A stretch of DNA of 56,063 nt from Phycisphaerales bacterium (lineage in GTDB: Bacteria; Planctomycetota; Phycisphaerae; Phycisphaerales; UBA1924), in NCBI GenBank assembly GCA_016741915.1, contig JACVCS010000016.1, positions 1 to 56,063 of the forward strand, given 5' to 3'. The translations under genes and the position numbers were made by a program. Each line of letters begins with the position of its first letter. The first letter of the stretch is position 1. Under the pieces are notes generated by a model that had not been told where the DNA came from, made no database searches, and worked only from the letters and a program-made list of their open reading frames with translations. Below, in pieces: positions 10,301 through 18,732 of this stretch.

Positions 10301-10552
10301 CAGACGCTGCACGCGCCCGCCGAGGGTTGCGCCGGAGGCGGTGACGCCCGCGGGTTCTTCGGTCCAGGAGTAGACCTGTTGAGCGGCGAGCGTGAATGGG
10401 CCGGCCTGCGGGGCGATCTGGAACCGCAGCCCGCCGAAGTCTTTGCCCGAAAAGACGTCGCCGGATTGCGCGAGCGAAGGTGCGGAAAAACACCACGAGC
10501 ACGAGAGCGCCAAAGCCCACGCGGCGAGCAAACGATGGCCCGTTCGCGACAT
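7388..10552 (-). CDS. lptD: LPS-assembly outer-membrane protein LptD
   Basis: A 1054-residue exported protein with an N-terminal signal peptide (about 1-30, ending near SLAQS). The N-terminal third holds repeated OstA-like units (LEGDVVATDG-type segments, bridge-forming beta-jellyroll). A beta-barrel follows that begins near the aromatic segment LPFFYWPSYTGD and continues in alternating strands to the C-terminus. LptD with LptE inserts lipopolysaccharide into the outer leaflet of the outer membrane. A candidate LptE is encoded at 31245. It is longer than the E. coli protein (about 780), mainly through a longer N-terminal region. I chose the ATG at 10552; a TTG at 10594 would add 14 residues with no signal-peptide benefit. 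argJ follows 13 bases later. Confidence 0.9.
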   Translation of the reverse strand: MSRTGHRLLAAWALALSCSWCFSAPSLAQSGDVFSGKDFGGLRFQIAPQAGPFTLAAQQVYSWTEEPAGVTASGATLGGRVQRLLLQGDVRINTGIYSFGASRAVVWIEQIDTPDRGRLYQLAMYFDRLGDPKSQAGTQQSGDRLLVTAVIAAEPAISADALFNRKPSDPLVNEGEARFARFLTALASPADAGPTPLPTPPGENLGVLPRVSGIVIPGMSQPFEPGSPLARTRGIADPTAGSLADRIERTDQPTPMFSRGGFITIAAGEPVLTTDNNERILVVTGGAVVQYSDPRNGRSLQLSAQRAVIFMDPGPLEDLARSPADKVRGIYLEGDVVATDGRFNQRANQVYYDVRNNRAMLIDGVFWTYDDRRQLPLYVRAKAISQAASNEITAQGVKISASAFFEPQLSLAADQVTITREGASESRPPRTVIKGDDLTLRAGGLPFFYWPSYTGDLERFPLRDVRVETSSSSGVGLKTRWDLFGLLGVDPKDDTKLDLLLDGWIKRGAGLGLDSEWKTASLRGSAFAYLLPEDRGTDQLSSGARRDRTGQTRGIIDIENRWLINNTWSLFTEGVYISDETFVDANYTTEAETRREYVSSIALRAIEGQASFNFEGRHNFNDFTANQYLLQTPGYTVSKLPEIRYARAGDDLFATQAPGVLIWSSEYRASRMAMNFVGPTAAELGFDDPVAARAALGIAPNQSLEGALIARGFPDRNTMRADTRQELSANLKFDDINITPFIVGRATAWDKKFDTFSPTNQDNVRLWGAAGIRASTTVQRVYDSVDIQALDIHRLRHIITPSVTAWTAGANRSAFELPTFDQRVEALNEGSAVRAGLEQVFQTMRGAPGRYRSEDVLKLNTDIVWSSNDADRRTPFGRFFDDRPEYSTLGKYVTVDGAYKLTDALAITGNTIYDLDLNQQARSTIGATIEHSRDFTTFVELRYLNPLNATYLAMGADFRLTSTYTLSTQATFDTDKGRVQTVSFRLSREFPSVVLAAKVGYNDITQETTIGFALTPVGKDRRGENLVRRLGRDQIDRDLLPPGDQPTRLPLPGE

Positions 10553-10813
10553 GGGTGTGCGGGCGGCTGAACGGTCTGTGCGGTGCGTGGGCAAGGGCGC
10601 TCCGGGTAAAGGCTGAGCAGGGTACTCGTGCCCCGGCCTTTGAAGCGAGGATGCTACGAAAAAAGCCGATCAGGCACAAGCCGCAGCGGCGTGTGTGAAG
10701 AGCCCGTGACAACGCGTGAAAAGTGGGGGGATGGTCGCGAGGTGGAAGTTCGGACGAAGATGAGAGAACGTTCGACCGTTCGCCCTTCGCGCGAACGACG
10801 TGATCGAGCCAGA

Positions 10814-11722
10814 TTATCGTGAGGCAAGCAGCAGGCGCTTGGCGCGGGCGATCAGCGTCGGCTCGTCGGTGCGGATGTAGACTCCCGAACCCGCGAACGA
10901 GCCGAGGTATTCGTAGCCCACGCTGGCGAGGAACTGTTGGATGCGCCGGGCTTCGTCGTCGAGTGAAGAGGCGTGCCCTTGTTCAACGAGCATGACCCGG
11001 GGCTTGTGCTTTGCGAAATCGAAACCTTGCAGCAGGTTCCACTCGCCACCTTCGACATCGATGGAGGCGAAGTCGATCGGCCCGGTGTGGAACGCGAGCG
11101 CCGAGCTGACGGGCGTCATGGGGACCTGAACGCTGCGGAAGCGCCGTGAGGCGGTGCCGGTGCGTGAGCCGTGCTCGGCGGCTCCCGCGACGTGGCTGAG
11201 CATGTCGCCGCCGAAGGTCTCGCCGGGCTTTGAGCGGTCGATGGCGATGTTGAAGGTGATCGAAGTGGGGCCGTTGATCGCGCCGAGGGCGGCGTGCAGG
11301 ACCGTGCTCTTCGGGCGGTTGGTCTTGCACTGCGCGGCGCGGTCGGGGTTGGCTTCTACGAGCAGGCCTGTCCAGCCCAGATCCTCAAAGACGCTCGATA
11401 CGCTGAAGCTCAGCCCGTCGTACGCGCCGACCTCGATGAAGAAGCCGGTGCGCTGACCTAGGAAGAGATCGAGCAGGAAGGCGTCCTCGCCAAACTGTGA
11501 GCGGAGCGTGGGCGTGCAGCCCGGGAAGTCCTTCGCGAGCTGCGATTCGTAGACGCGGGCCCGCAGGTACGTTGCCTGAGCCGCGGCGCTTTTGGCGATC
11601 TCTTCTGCACGGGCCGCCCGACGGCGGACGCGGTTCAGCCGCTTCGCGAGGCCGATGACGCCCGCACCGGCCGAGACGGCCAGAACGGTTCCGGTGATCG
11701 CGATGACCTGCGCAGCGTCCAT
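10814..11722 (-). CDS. FkbM family methyltransferase with N-terminal membrane anchor
   Basis: A 302-residue protein. Residues about 4-26 form a hydrophobic helix, followed by a basic helix (27-60) that suggests membrane anchoring with the enzyme in the cytoplasm. The methyltransferase core starts at about 72: the SAM-binding motif I is IEVGAYDG at 96-103, an acidic motif II is at 121-126 (LVEANP), and the FkbM signature SIDVEGGEW is at 220-228. FkbM enzymes O-methylate sugars or polyketides, so a cell-envelope glycan or lipopolysaccharide sugar is a reasonable target next to lptD, but this is inference. It is transcribed in the same direction as lptD, 261 bases upstream. Confidence 0.88.
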   Translation of the reverse strand: MDAAQVIAITGTVLAVSAGAGVIGLAKRLNRVRRRAARAEEIAKSAAAQATYLRARVYESQLAKDFPGCTPTLRSQFGEDAFLLDLFLGQRTGFFIEVGAYDGLSFSVSSVFEDLGWTGLLVEANPDRAAQCKTNRPKSTVLHAALGAINGPTSITFNIAIDRSKPGETFGGDMLSHVAGAAEHGSRTGTASRRFRSVQVPMTPVSSALAFHTGPIDFASIDVEGGEWNLLQGFDFAKHKPRVMLVEQGHASSLDDEARRIQQFLASVGYEYLGSFAGSGVYIRTDEPTLIARAKRLLLASR

Positions 11723-11805
11723 CAGGGGGCGAGTGTACCCCGTTTGTTCGCGGCCCGCTCAGCACCGATGAACGAGTCGTTCCGGCGGCTTTTCTGCGTG
11801 CGAAA

Positions 11806-11844
11806 TGAAAAAGGGCCGGGTTCGTTGTGCACGAACTCGGCCCC
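11806..11844 (-). terminator. Terminator of the carbonic anhydrase gene
   Basis: A long hairpin pairs GGGCCGGGTTCGT (11813-11825) with ACGAACTCGGCCC (11831-11843) with one internal mismatch. On the minus strand it ends in TTTTT. It lies 117 bases past the carbonic anhydrase stop. Confidence 0.85.
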
Positions 11845-11960
11845 GGAGTCACCATCATTCCCACCCGTTCATCGTCGCGCCGTGAGCGCGACTTCACTCC
11901 GCACACCGATCGATTGCGCAATCAGGCAATTCACCGATCGGGCGTGCGGCGTTTGCCGGA

Positions 11961-13163
11961 TCAGTGCTCGCCCGAGGCGTGCCCGGCGGCGGCGGGCGTG
12001 GTGTCGGGCTTCATCGCGTTCGCGTCGTGCTCTTTCGAAGCCGCGGCCGGGACGGTTGCCTTGGCATGCTCGTCAGCGCCGATGTTTTGGCGCATCGCCA
12101 GTGCGTCGAGCAGTTCGCTCTGCCAGGGGTGTTCGCCCAGCCACTGGACCTTGCCCGAGTTGATATCGCAGACCGCACCGACGACCTTCAGTTTGCCCTG
12201 CGCCACCATCGAGCGGACTTCCGGGCTGTTTTTCATCAGGTCGAAGACCGACTGCCAAACGTTCTCGCGGATCGCCAGGGTCATCAGTTCCTTCGCGTCG
12301 GCGTTGGGGTTGTTGCGTTTCACGCGATCAACCGCCGGCTGGATCTGCTTGACCAACGCCCGCACGCTGCCGTGAACTTCGGCGTTGGTCACCGCGGCCT
12401 GCACCGCGCCGCACTTGCTGTGCCCCATGACCACCAGCAGCGGGGTCTTCAGGTGACCCACGCCGTACTCAACGGTGCCGGTCTCGGAGGTACCCATGAC
12501 GTTGCCCGCGACGCGGACGACAAAGACATCGCCGATGCCGCGGTCGAAGATCCGTTCAACCGGCAAGCGCGAATCAGCGCACGTCACGACGGTGACAAAG
12601 GGTTTTTGCCCCGCGTCGGCAACATCGGAGCGGCGCTCGGGGCTGGTGTTCGGCGCGGTGGCCGCCCCGTCGACCCAGCGCTGGTTCCCCTCGGTGAGCA
12701 TCGTGATGATCTCGTCGATGTTCTGGGGTGACTCGAACTCCGCCGCCGGGGCAGGCTTGGCCTCTTTCGATGTCTTCGCGCCGGGCTTCGCGTCTTTCGC
12801 GTCCTTCGACTCTTTGGTGTCTTTGTTGGCCTTCGCGTCCTTGGCGTCGGCCTGGTCGTTGGTGCCGTCTTTCGCCGAGGCCTTCTCATCGCCGCTGGCG
12901 TTGGCGTTCGGCGCGGACTTCGAGCCCGACGACTTCGACGCGGACTTCGACTCCGAGCCCGTGGTGGTCAGCGTCGTCGTGCCCCGCGAAGGAGCGGCAT
13001 TTTCCTTCGTGCCCTTCGACGCGGGTGCGGCGGGCTTCGCCGAGGGGGCCGGCGTCGGTTCGCTGTGCGCCGGCGAGGCCGCCCAGACCGCCAGCGGGGC
13101 CGAGAGACCGCACGCAATCACCATCAAAGTCGCAAGTCGGCGAGAGTTCAAACGCTGTGCCAT
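11961..13163 (-). CDS. Exported beta-carbonic anhydrase with long low-complexity linker
   Basis: A 400-residue protein. A signal peptide spans about 1-29 (ending VWAAS), so it should act in the periplasm. Residues about 33-143 are a low-complexity linker rich in Lys, Ala, Ser, Asp and Thr, with repeats of the KDAK type. The catalytic beta-class domain runs from about 145 to 365. Zinc ligands are C195 in CADSR (with D197 and R199), H248 and C251 in GHSKCGA. It should interconvert CO2 and bicarbonate. The ATG at 13163 has GGAG about 8 bases upstream; in-frame codons further upstream look non-coding. The last 25 residues are a charged Ala-rich tail. It is divergent from gmhA. Confidence 0.93.
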   Translation of the reverse strand: MAQRLNSRRLATLMVIACGLSAPLAVWAASPAHSEPTPAPSAKPAAPASKGTKENAAPSRGTTTLTTTGSESKSASKSSGSKSAPNANASGDEKASAKDGTNDQADAKDAKANKDTKESKDAKDAKPGAKTSKEAKPAPAAEFESPQNIDEIITMLTEGNQRWVDGAATAPNTSPERRSDVADAGQKPFVTVVTCADSRLPVERIFDRGIGDVFVVRVAGNVMGTSETGTVEYGVGHLKTPLLVVMGHSKCGAVQAAVTNAEVHGSVRALVKQIQPAVDRVKRNNPNADAKELMTLAIRENVWQSVFDLMKNSPEVRSMVAQGKLKVVGAVCDINSGKVQWLGEHPWQSELLDALAMRQNIGADEHAKATVPAAASKEHDANAMKPDTTPAAAGHASGEH

Positions 13164-13336
13164 GATCCGTCTCCAGTTGGTAAGCAACACGCCGCGAAAG
13201 CACAAACTGCGGCCTGATTGGTATCGAACCCTTCGGTTGCGTGGTGATGCCCCGGTGCGCACGGCTCCGCAATATCCCCCAGTTTCGTGTGCATGGCGTA
13301 CACATCGCACGCGTTGCATCGCATGGAACGACTGTT

Positions 13337-13348
13337 CCGCCTAGGCGG
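13337..13348. promoter_or_regulatory. Perfect 12-base palindrome CCGCCTAGGCGG
   Basis: This palindrome lies in the 262-base region between the divergent carbonic anhydrase and gmhA genes. It could be a dimeric regulator site. No partner regulator is evident, so the role is speculative. Confidence 0.25.
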
Positions 13349-13425
13349 TCTGGAACGATTGCAACGCCTGTGAGGCAGTTGGCACCGATCAGATGCCGAT
13401 CCTCAGCGTGAGCTAAAGTTACGCG

Positions 13426-13983
13426 ATGCTCGACGATCTTCGCGAAGCCCGCCGCCTGCTTGATCTGGTCATCAACGACACCGACCTGAACGCTCGTGCC
13501 CTGCGTGCGGGCGAGGCGATGATCGCCGCGCTGCGTACGGGGAAGAAGATCCTCATCTGCGGCAACGGCGGGTCGTCCTGCGATGCCGCTCACTTTGCCG
13601 AGGAACTCACCGGTCGCTTCCGTGCCGATCGCAAACCCCTCGCCGCCATCGCGTGCACCGATTTCGGGCACATCACCTGCACCGCGAACGACTACGGCTT
13701 TGACCACATCTTCTCCCGATGGGTCGAGGCCCTCACCCGCGAAGGTGACTGCCTCATCGTCCTCTCCACCAGCGGCAACTCGCTCAACATCGCCCGCGCG
13801 GTCGACGTCGCCAAGGCCCTCAACGTCACGACCATCGCCCTGCTGGGCAAAGACGGCGGGCGCGTCAAGGGCACCTGCGATCACGAGCTGATCTTCCCCG
13901 GCGCTACCAGCGACCGCATTCAAGAGTTGCACATGCTCGCGCTGCACGCCTGGTGCCTGCAGATCGAACGCGCACTGGCGTGA
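13426..13983 (+). CDS. gmhA: Phosphoheptose isomerase (SIS domain)
   Basis: A 185-residue single SIS-domain protein of typical GmhA length. It should convert sedoheptulose 7-phosphate to D-glycero-manno-heptose 7-phosphate, the first step of the ADP-heptose pathway for lipopolysaccharide core. The phosphosugar-binding motif CGNGGSSCDAAHFAEE starts near residue 47, and the second loop LSTSGNS is at about 119-125. C-terminal ATSDRIQELHMLALHAWC matches the family end helix. No other heptose gene is close by; the presence of lptD, lptE and lpxI in the same window supports a lipopolysaccharide role. Other SIS isomerases, such as DiaA-like proteins, are the main alternative. Confidence 0.88.
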   Translation: MLDDLREARRLLDLVINDTDLNARALRAGEAMIAALRTGKKILICGNGGSSCDAAHFAEELTGRFRADRKPLAAIACTDFGHITCTANDYGFDHIFSRWVEALTREGDCLIVLSTSGNSLNIARAVDVAKALNVTTIALLGKDGGRVKGTCDHELIFPGATSDRIQELHMLALHAWCLQIERALA

Positions 13984-14049
13984 GTTGCTCGGTGCCGCGG
14001 CGCTCCGCACCCCCCACGCCCGCCCCCCACCCCCCACGCCCACAATAAC

Positions 14050-14964
14050 TCAACCCACCGGCCAAACGCCGCGGTACACCTCAACGCACGGCCCGTGCAT
14101 CCGCACGCGCCCGTCGCGCTCGTCCCAACGGATCGTCAACCGCCCGCCCGGCAGATCGATCTCGGCTTCACGCTCAAGCCGCCCCGTCAACACACCCGCC
14201 ACGAGCACCGCGCACGCGCCGCTGCCGCAGGCAAGCGTCGGCCCGCTGCCGCGTTCCCATGACCAGAGCCTCGCGTGTGTCTTTGTGTGTACGCGCACGA
14301 TGTGCATGTTCGTCCGCTGCGGAAAGGCCTCGTGACGCTCGATCATCGGCCCGACGCGTGCGTTCAGCGCCGCGCACTCCTCGTCGCTCATCACCGCCCC
14401 GCCCTCAATCAGTCTCGTCTGTGGCACAAACACCACCGCGTGCGGATTGCCCATCGAAACCAGCGTTGCCTCAACATCCACGCCGTTGACCGAAAGCACA
14501 ACCGTCGCGGGCGTGGCGGTTGGCCGTAGTTTGCTCGCCAGCGCCGGGATGCGCTCCAGCTCGATCATCGGCGTGCCCATGTCCACCGTCGCGTGCGTCA
14601 CCAGGCCGTTTTCAAACGTGCGATCCACAACCGCAACGCCCGCGCCGGTCTGGATTCGTAGTGGATCGGTCCGCAAGCCCAGCACGTCCCCCGCGAGTTT
14701 CGCGACGCAGCGCAGACCGTTGCCGCAGGTCGCCGACTGCGATCCGTCGGCATTGAACATGATCATCCGCACGTGGGCATCAACGCCCTTCTCCGCTTGC
14801 GCGACGACGATCAGCCCGTCGCTACCGACGCCCGTGTGCCGGGGCGAGACGGCCCGGCTCAACGCCGGCAGATCGAGCGAAAGCAAGCTCGGGTCGCTCA
14901 CCGCGTCGAGGTAGACGTAGTCGTTGCCGCAGCCGTGCATCTTGATGAAGGGGATGTGCCGCAC
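14050..14964 (-). CDS. dapF: Diaminopimelate epimerase
   Basis: A 304-residue enzyme that interconverts LL- and meso-diaminopimelate for lysine (and for peptidoglycan, where present). It is somewhat longer than E. coli DapF (274). Both catalytic cysteines are visible: C80 in ATCGNGLRC and C246 in ACGSGAC. The N-terminal KMHGCGNDY and the NPHAVVF motif (about 173-179) match the family. It is the last gene of a minus-strand run: lipoprotein gene, M48 peptidase (31 bases upstream), dapF. Convergent with gmhA, with a C-rich spacer of 66 bases between the two stops. Confidence 0.96.
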   Translation of the reverse strand: MRHIPFIKMHGCGNDYVYLDAVSDPSLLSLDLPALSRAVSPRHTGVGSDGLIVVAQAEKGVDAHVRMIMFNADGSQSATCGNGLRCVAKLAGDVLGLRTDPLRIQTGAGVAVVDRTFENGLVTHATVDMGTPMIELERIPALASKLRPTATPATVVLSVNGVDVEATLVSMGNPHAVVFVPQTRLIEGGAVMSDEECAALNARVGPMIERHEAFPQRTNMHIVRVHTKTHARLWSWERGSGPTLACGSGACAVLVAGVLTGRLEREAEIDLPGGRLTIRWDERDGRVRMHGPCVEVYRGVWPVG

Positions 14965-14995
14965 GGAGAGAGGGTAAGCCGCGATGTTCGCCGGT

Positions 14996-16534
14996 TCACG
15001 CGCCGATGGAGAGACGCACGGTCCACAGCACCGCCGCGATAACCATCACCACCAGCCCCGCACGCTTGATGCGGTTGCAGACGCGATCGATCGGCAGCGA
15101 ATCGACGCTCTGCAGTTCGATCAGCACGAGGTTCTCCATGCGTCGGCGCATCGAGCCGTGCCGAAAGCTGAAGCGGCCAAGCGGGATGTGGTTGAGCTTG
15201 CTGACCATGTCGAGCGCACCGATCATCGCGCTCACCGCCCGCGTGTGCACCAGCCCCGCCGGTCGATCAAAGACCTCGTCCACCGGCGTCGGCTCGGCCG
15301 GGTCGGGCTCGCTCAGCAGCTTCGCCGCGTACGCGTCCGCCTGCCACTCAAACCGCCTGCTGACAAACCCGAAGACAAGGGCCGTCGTCCCCAGCATCAC
15401 CGTGACCAGGCCCAGTTCAATCACACTCACCGGGTCCTGTTCTGAGAGCTTCAGGGGCAAAAGCGCAAACTCGCCGATCACCGAGAGCAGCGCCAGCGTC
15501 GAGAAGGCCACCAACGCCAGCCACGGAATGTGCCGGAGTTTCACGTGCGCGATCTCGTGCGCCAGCACCGCCCGCACCTGATCCAGCGGCAGCATCTCCA
15601 GCAGCGCATCGGTGAGCAGGATGTGCCGGGCACGCCCGACCACGCCGATCACCGCGCCGTTGATCGATGTGCCGTCGGTCCGCCACATGAGGATGTCGCG
15701 GACCTTCACCCCGCTCTGCTTGCACATGCGCAGCAACGCCTCGGCGGTGGTTCCCTCACGCAGCGGCACCGTGTCCCACAGATACCGCACCGCGATGGGC
15801 AGCAGCAGCACGATCAGGATCACCGTGATCGCCTGCACGCCCGTGTGCGTCCACTGCGCCGCGTCGGGCTGTTCAAGCCAAGCGCCGAGGCGCTGCAACC
15901 ACGCCGCACCTTCGTTCGCGCGGTGCAGGTTCACCAGTTTGCGCGTGACGATCGTGGAGACTTCGCTGACGCAGACCGCCGCGAGCACGGGCACCGCCAC
16001 CAGCAGCACCTGATGCCGAAACTGCATGAACACAAACCGCACCCGCCCCGCGGGCGGGTGATACGTCGCGCCGCGATCGAGCGCGCCGATCAGCCCCGCC
16101 TCACGCAATCGCACATCGATCGGATACGTCGCCCACCACGCCGAGGCCATCACCGCCAGCGGCGGCAGCGTCACCAGCACCTCGTCCAGCAGCACGAGAT
16201 CACCCACCGCCGCCCGCACGGCGCTGAGCGTCCCCAGCCCGAAGACGCCCCACGCGTGCAGCGCCAGCCCAACCCATCGGCACACCAGGTTCGTGTTGTC
16301 CAAGCGAAGCACCGCCCTCCACGACCCCGTGGCTTCGAGCTGCTTCTCGCTGACCACGCCGACGATCTGCTGCACGACGATCAGCGCGCCGAAAGGCCCC
16401 AGCGCCAGCAGCCACTGCGCGAACGACAGCGACGGAGCGTGCCCGTTACCGGCGTGACCACCGCCCGCGCCACCGCTCAGCGAATCCGCCGAGAGCACCA
16501 CCGCGAAGATCGCCATGACCAGAAAACTGCCCAT
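14996..16534 (-). CDS. M48 family membrane metallopeptidase
   Basis: A 512-residue polytopic protein. Hydrophobic segments are seen near residues 1-18, 38-62, 88-108, 118-138, 175-195, 232-252, 338-356 and 365-385. The zinc site HEIAH is at 326-330 within LAHEIAHVKLRHIP, and the third ligand is probably the Glu in FEWQADAYA near 392. The active site therefore sits between the last membrane helices, as in HtpX/Ste24-type proteases. It may remove or process damaged membrane proteins; the substrate is unknown. It is longer than HtpX (about 290) because of the N-terminal membrane part. It lies in a run with an upstream lipoprotein gene (52-base gap) and dapF downstream. Confidence 0.88.
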   Translation of the reverse strand: MGSFLVMAIFAVVLSADSLSGGAGGGHAGNGHAPSLSFAQWLLALGPFGALIVVQQIVGVVSEKQLEATGSWRAVLRLDNTNLVCRWVGLALHAWGVFGLGTLSAVRAAVGDLVLLDEVLVTLPPLAVMASAWWATYPIDVRLREAGLIGALDRGATYHPPAGRVRFVFMQFRHQVLLVAVPVLAAVCVSEVSTIVTRKLVNLHRANEGAAWLQRLGAWLEQPDAAQWTHTGVQAITVILIVLLLPIAVRYLWDTVPLREGTTAEALLRMCKQSGVKVRDILMWRTDGTSINGAVIGVVGRARHILLTDALLEMLPLDQVRAVLAHEIAHVKLRHIPWLALVAFSTLALLSVIGEFALLPLKLSEQDPVSVIELGLVTVMLGTTALVFGFVSRRFEWQADAYAAKLLSEPDPAEPTPVDEVFDRPAGLVHTRAVSAMIGALDMVSKLNHIPLGRFSFRHGSMRRRMENLVLIELQSVDSLPIDRVCNRIKRAGLVVMVIAAVLWTVRLSIGA

Positions 16535-16586
16535 CGTTGTGCTTCACGCCGTGGTCGCCGCGCGTCGAGCGAGGTCCTGCGCCCGT

Positions 16587-18179
16587 TCAGTTCGCCTTGA
16601 ACTCCCCAAGGTCCAGCGCCATCCCGCCCGCCTGGTAATAGTCCACATTGAACCGCTTCTCGCCCAGCGGCGTGATCACCAGGCACGCCCGCCCCTGATC
16701 ACGCGCGAACTCGTTATCACCCGGGCCCGGGCCCGCGTAGTCACGGTTGTTGATCCGCTGCGCGTGCATGTGGAAGTGGGCCAGCGCCGTCGGCGCACTC
16801 GCGAACATCTCTTCGGGCGCGACATAGCGATCATCGCCGCGACGTGCTGTGGCACGGGGCGGGTACAGCACGGGGCGATACGTCCCCGCTCCGCGAAGCT
16901 CAAAGAGCCCGCCCAGCTCCGTGGTCGTGTCCTTCATGTCGCGCTGGATATGCCCCCACAGTTCGCTGACGGTGTCGCTGTCGCGCAGTTGGTCGTCGAT
17001 GACGAGGATCGTCAGCAGATCTCCCCAGGTGAACTTCTCCGCTTGATCGCTGAGTGACTCGCTCCCCCAGCTCTGCCCGTTGTCCTGCGTGCCGGTGCGC
17101 ATCGTGTGCTTGCGCGGTTCGAGCTTGCCGCGCAGCTCGCTGAGCAGCGCGGCGCGCGTGGCTTTCAGCCGCGGGTCGTTGCTCACGCTCGCCGCACGCA
17201 GAGCCTCGAGGTTCCGCATCGCCAAACCCTTGACCTGCTCACCATTCAGGCCGCCCACGGCCGAAGCCGTCTGCTGCCACCACTCGCGTCGGGCCTTGCC
17301 ATCACTCCCGCTCGCCCCCGTCGCGGGCGCGGGCGCGTCGAATCGCCTCAGCTCGCTCAGCCACGTCATCTGGTTCGCCGTCAGGGGCACAACCTTCAGT
17401 TCATTCACCGCCGCCCGAAGATCGTTCACCAGCTTGTCGTCGTTCCCTGACGGCGCGGTGAGCGACGCGTCGCTGAGCATCGCCAATCGCTGGCTCCCGT
17501 CCGGATCAAGCCGCGTGAGGATCTCCCACGCCGCCGAGCGCGAAGCCTCGAGCCGCTGCCGCGTCGTCCCCTCGCTCTCCTTTGGCGGCGGCGTGACAAA
17601 GACCCTGAACAGCACCCTCGTCACCGGCTCGCCCGGGAAGAGGTTCATCAGCGCCCGCCGCTCCGCGCGCTCGGTGTCGAGTCGCCCGTTGGGCCTCGCC
17701 CACGCCCGCACCAGCGCCGGCGCTGCCTCGGTCCACTTATTCGCCCCGATCGCGTCGCTGATGAACTCGTTCATCTCGATCGAAGGCTCGGGGGGCAGCA
17801 TGAGCGCGAACATCTGCCGCGTGTCCGCCTGGTTCACGTCCGCCTTGTCGCTGAGCAGGATCTCCATCGCCTTTAGGCGCATGTTCAGGTCGATCGATGC
17901 CCGCCAGGCGATGCTCTTGAGCTGTTCGCGCGTCCCCGCCCGGTCCGCCTGCCCCTGATCCCACAGATCCTGCAGCGCCTGCACACGCTGGCGCGAGGTG
18001 AGCTTCTCGTTCTTGATCCGTTCCGAGGGCGTTTGCACCACCTCGGACTTCGATCCTCCCCCCGAGGCGCACGCACCCGCGAGCGACACAAGGCTCAAGG
18101 CCGAGCAAATGCCCAGCGCAACAACCAACCATTGACCCCGACCCGACCGTGTGCGCGAACCAGCGTGTGATTTCAGCAT
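16587..18179 (-). CDS. Predicted lipoprotein of unknown function
   Basis: A 530-residue protein I do not recognise. The N-terminus has a basic region, a hydrophobic segment (about 17-34) and a lipobox SLAGAC with Cys37, followed by a Gly/Ser spacer, so it should be a lipid-anchored envelope protein. The rest is rich in charged and Ala/Leu residues in a helical pattern, with many Trp and Arg in the middle; HEAT-like helical repeats are possible but not proven. The C-terminal 100 residues contain aromatic and Asp-rich turns. I chose the ATG at 18179 because the signal sequence starts there. It heads the run with the M48 peptidase and dapF and diverges from the Nfu-type gene. Confidence 0.75.
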   Translation of the reverse strand: MLKSHAGSRTRSGRGQWLVVALGICSALSLVSLAGACASGGGSKSEVVQTPSERIKNEKLTSRQRVQALQDLWDQGQADRAGTREQLKSIAWRASIDLNMRLKAMEILLSDKADVNQADTRQMFALMLPPEPSIEMNEFISDAIGANKWTEAAPALVRAWARPNGRLDTERAERRALMNLFPGEPVTRVLFRVFVTPPPKESEGTTRQRLEASRSAAWEILTRLDPDGSQRLAMLSDASLTAPSGNDDKLVNDLRAAVNELKVVPLTANQMTWLSELRRFDAPAPATGASGSDGKARREWWQQTASAVGGLNGEQVKGLAMRNLEALRAASVSNDPRLKATRAALLSELRGKLEPRKHTMRTGTQDNGQSWGSESLSDQAEKFTWGDLLTILVIDDQLRDSDTVSELWGHIQRDMKDTTTELGGLFELRGAGTYRPVLYPPRATARRGDDRYVAPEEMFASAPTALAHFHMHAQRINNRDYAGPGPGDNEFARDQGRACLVITPLGEKRFNVDYYQAGGMALDLGEFKAN

Positions 18180-18277
18180 GGGAAAGCAGTCTATCCCCCG
18201 CGCACCCAACGAAGAACCTCCCGGTCCATTCCGCCCCGCCCGGCTACCATTGCCTGTAGCCAAGCCGGACGCGCCGC

Positions 18278-18574
18278 ATGCCCAACCCCCAAGGCCAACC
18301 CATGAGCACCCAAGCCGCCGCACCGACCCAGCAAGGCCCCGACGGTGCCGTGCGCGAGAAGGTCGCCAAGATCATCCAGCTCATCCGACCCGCCGTGCAA
18401 TCCGACGGCGGCGACATCGAACTCGTCGGCATCACCCACGCGGGCGAAGTTCAGATCCGCCTCCACGGCGCGTGCGTCGGCTGCCCTTCATCTTCTATAA
18501 CATTGAAAACCGGGATCGAACGCAACCTCAAGCAGCACGTGCCGGAAGTTTCGGCCGTCGTGGCCGTTGATTGA
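18278..18574 (+). CDS. NifU C-terminal (Nfu) domain Fe-S cluster scaffold/carrier
   Basis: A 98-residue protein consisting almost only of an Nfu domain (about 24-98). The cluster-binding CxxC is C66/C69 in GACVGCPSS, preceded by the typical RPAVQSDGGDIELV segment. It should bind a 4Fe-4S cluster and pass it to target enzymes in the cytoplasm. It lacks the A-type N-terminal domain of E. coli NfuA. The start could be the ATG at 18278 or the one at 18302; the first nine residues are not diagnostic. It is divergent from the lipoprotein gene. A 4Fe-4S client may be the photolyase at 20699, but that link is only a guess. Confidence 0.92.
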   Translation: MPNPQGQPMSTQAAAPTQQGPDGAVREKVAKIIQLIRPAVQSDGGDIELVGITHAGEVQIRLHGACVGCPSSSITLKTGIERNLKQHVPEVSAVVAVD

Positions 18575-18732
18575 GAAGATGGGGAAATCTGCCTTGAATC
18601 TCCGCGAAGATTGATCGAACGTCCGTGATCGTGCGGGATTCTTTGTGGCGGACGGGTGGTGGATAAACGGTGCGTCGTGCGAGCTTGTGCACGATCCGCA
18701 CACGAGCCGTACACAATCTTCGGGCATGGGGC

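Noticed and set aside
10777-10797. Hairpin CGTTCGC / GCGAACG after the FkbM gene
   Set aside because: The stem is short and no T run follows on either strand, so it was not listed as a terminator.
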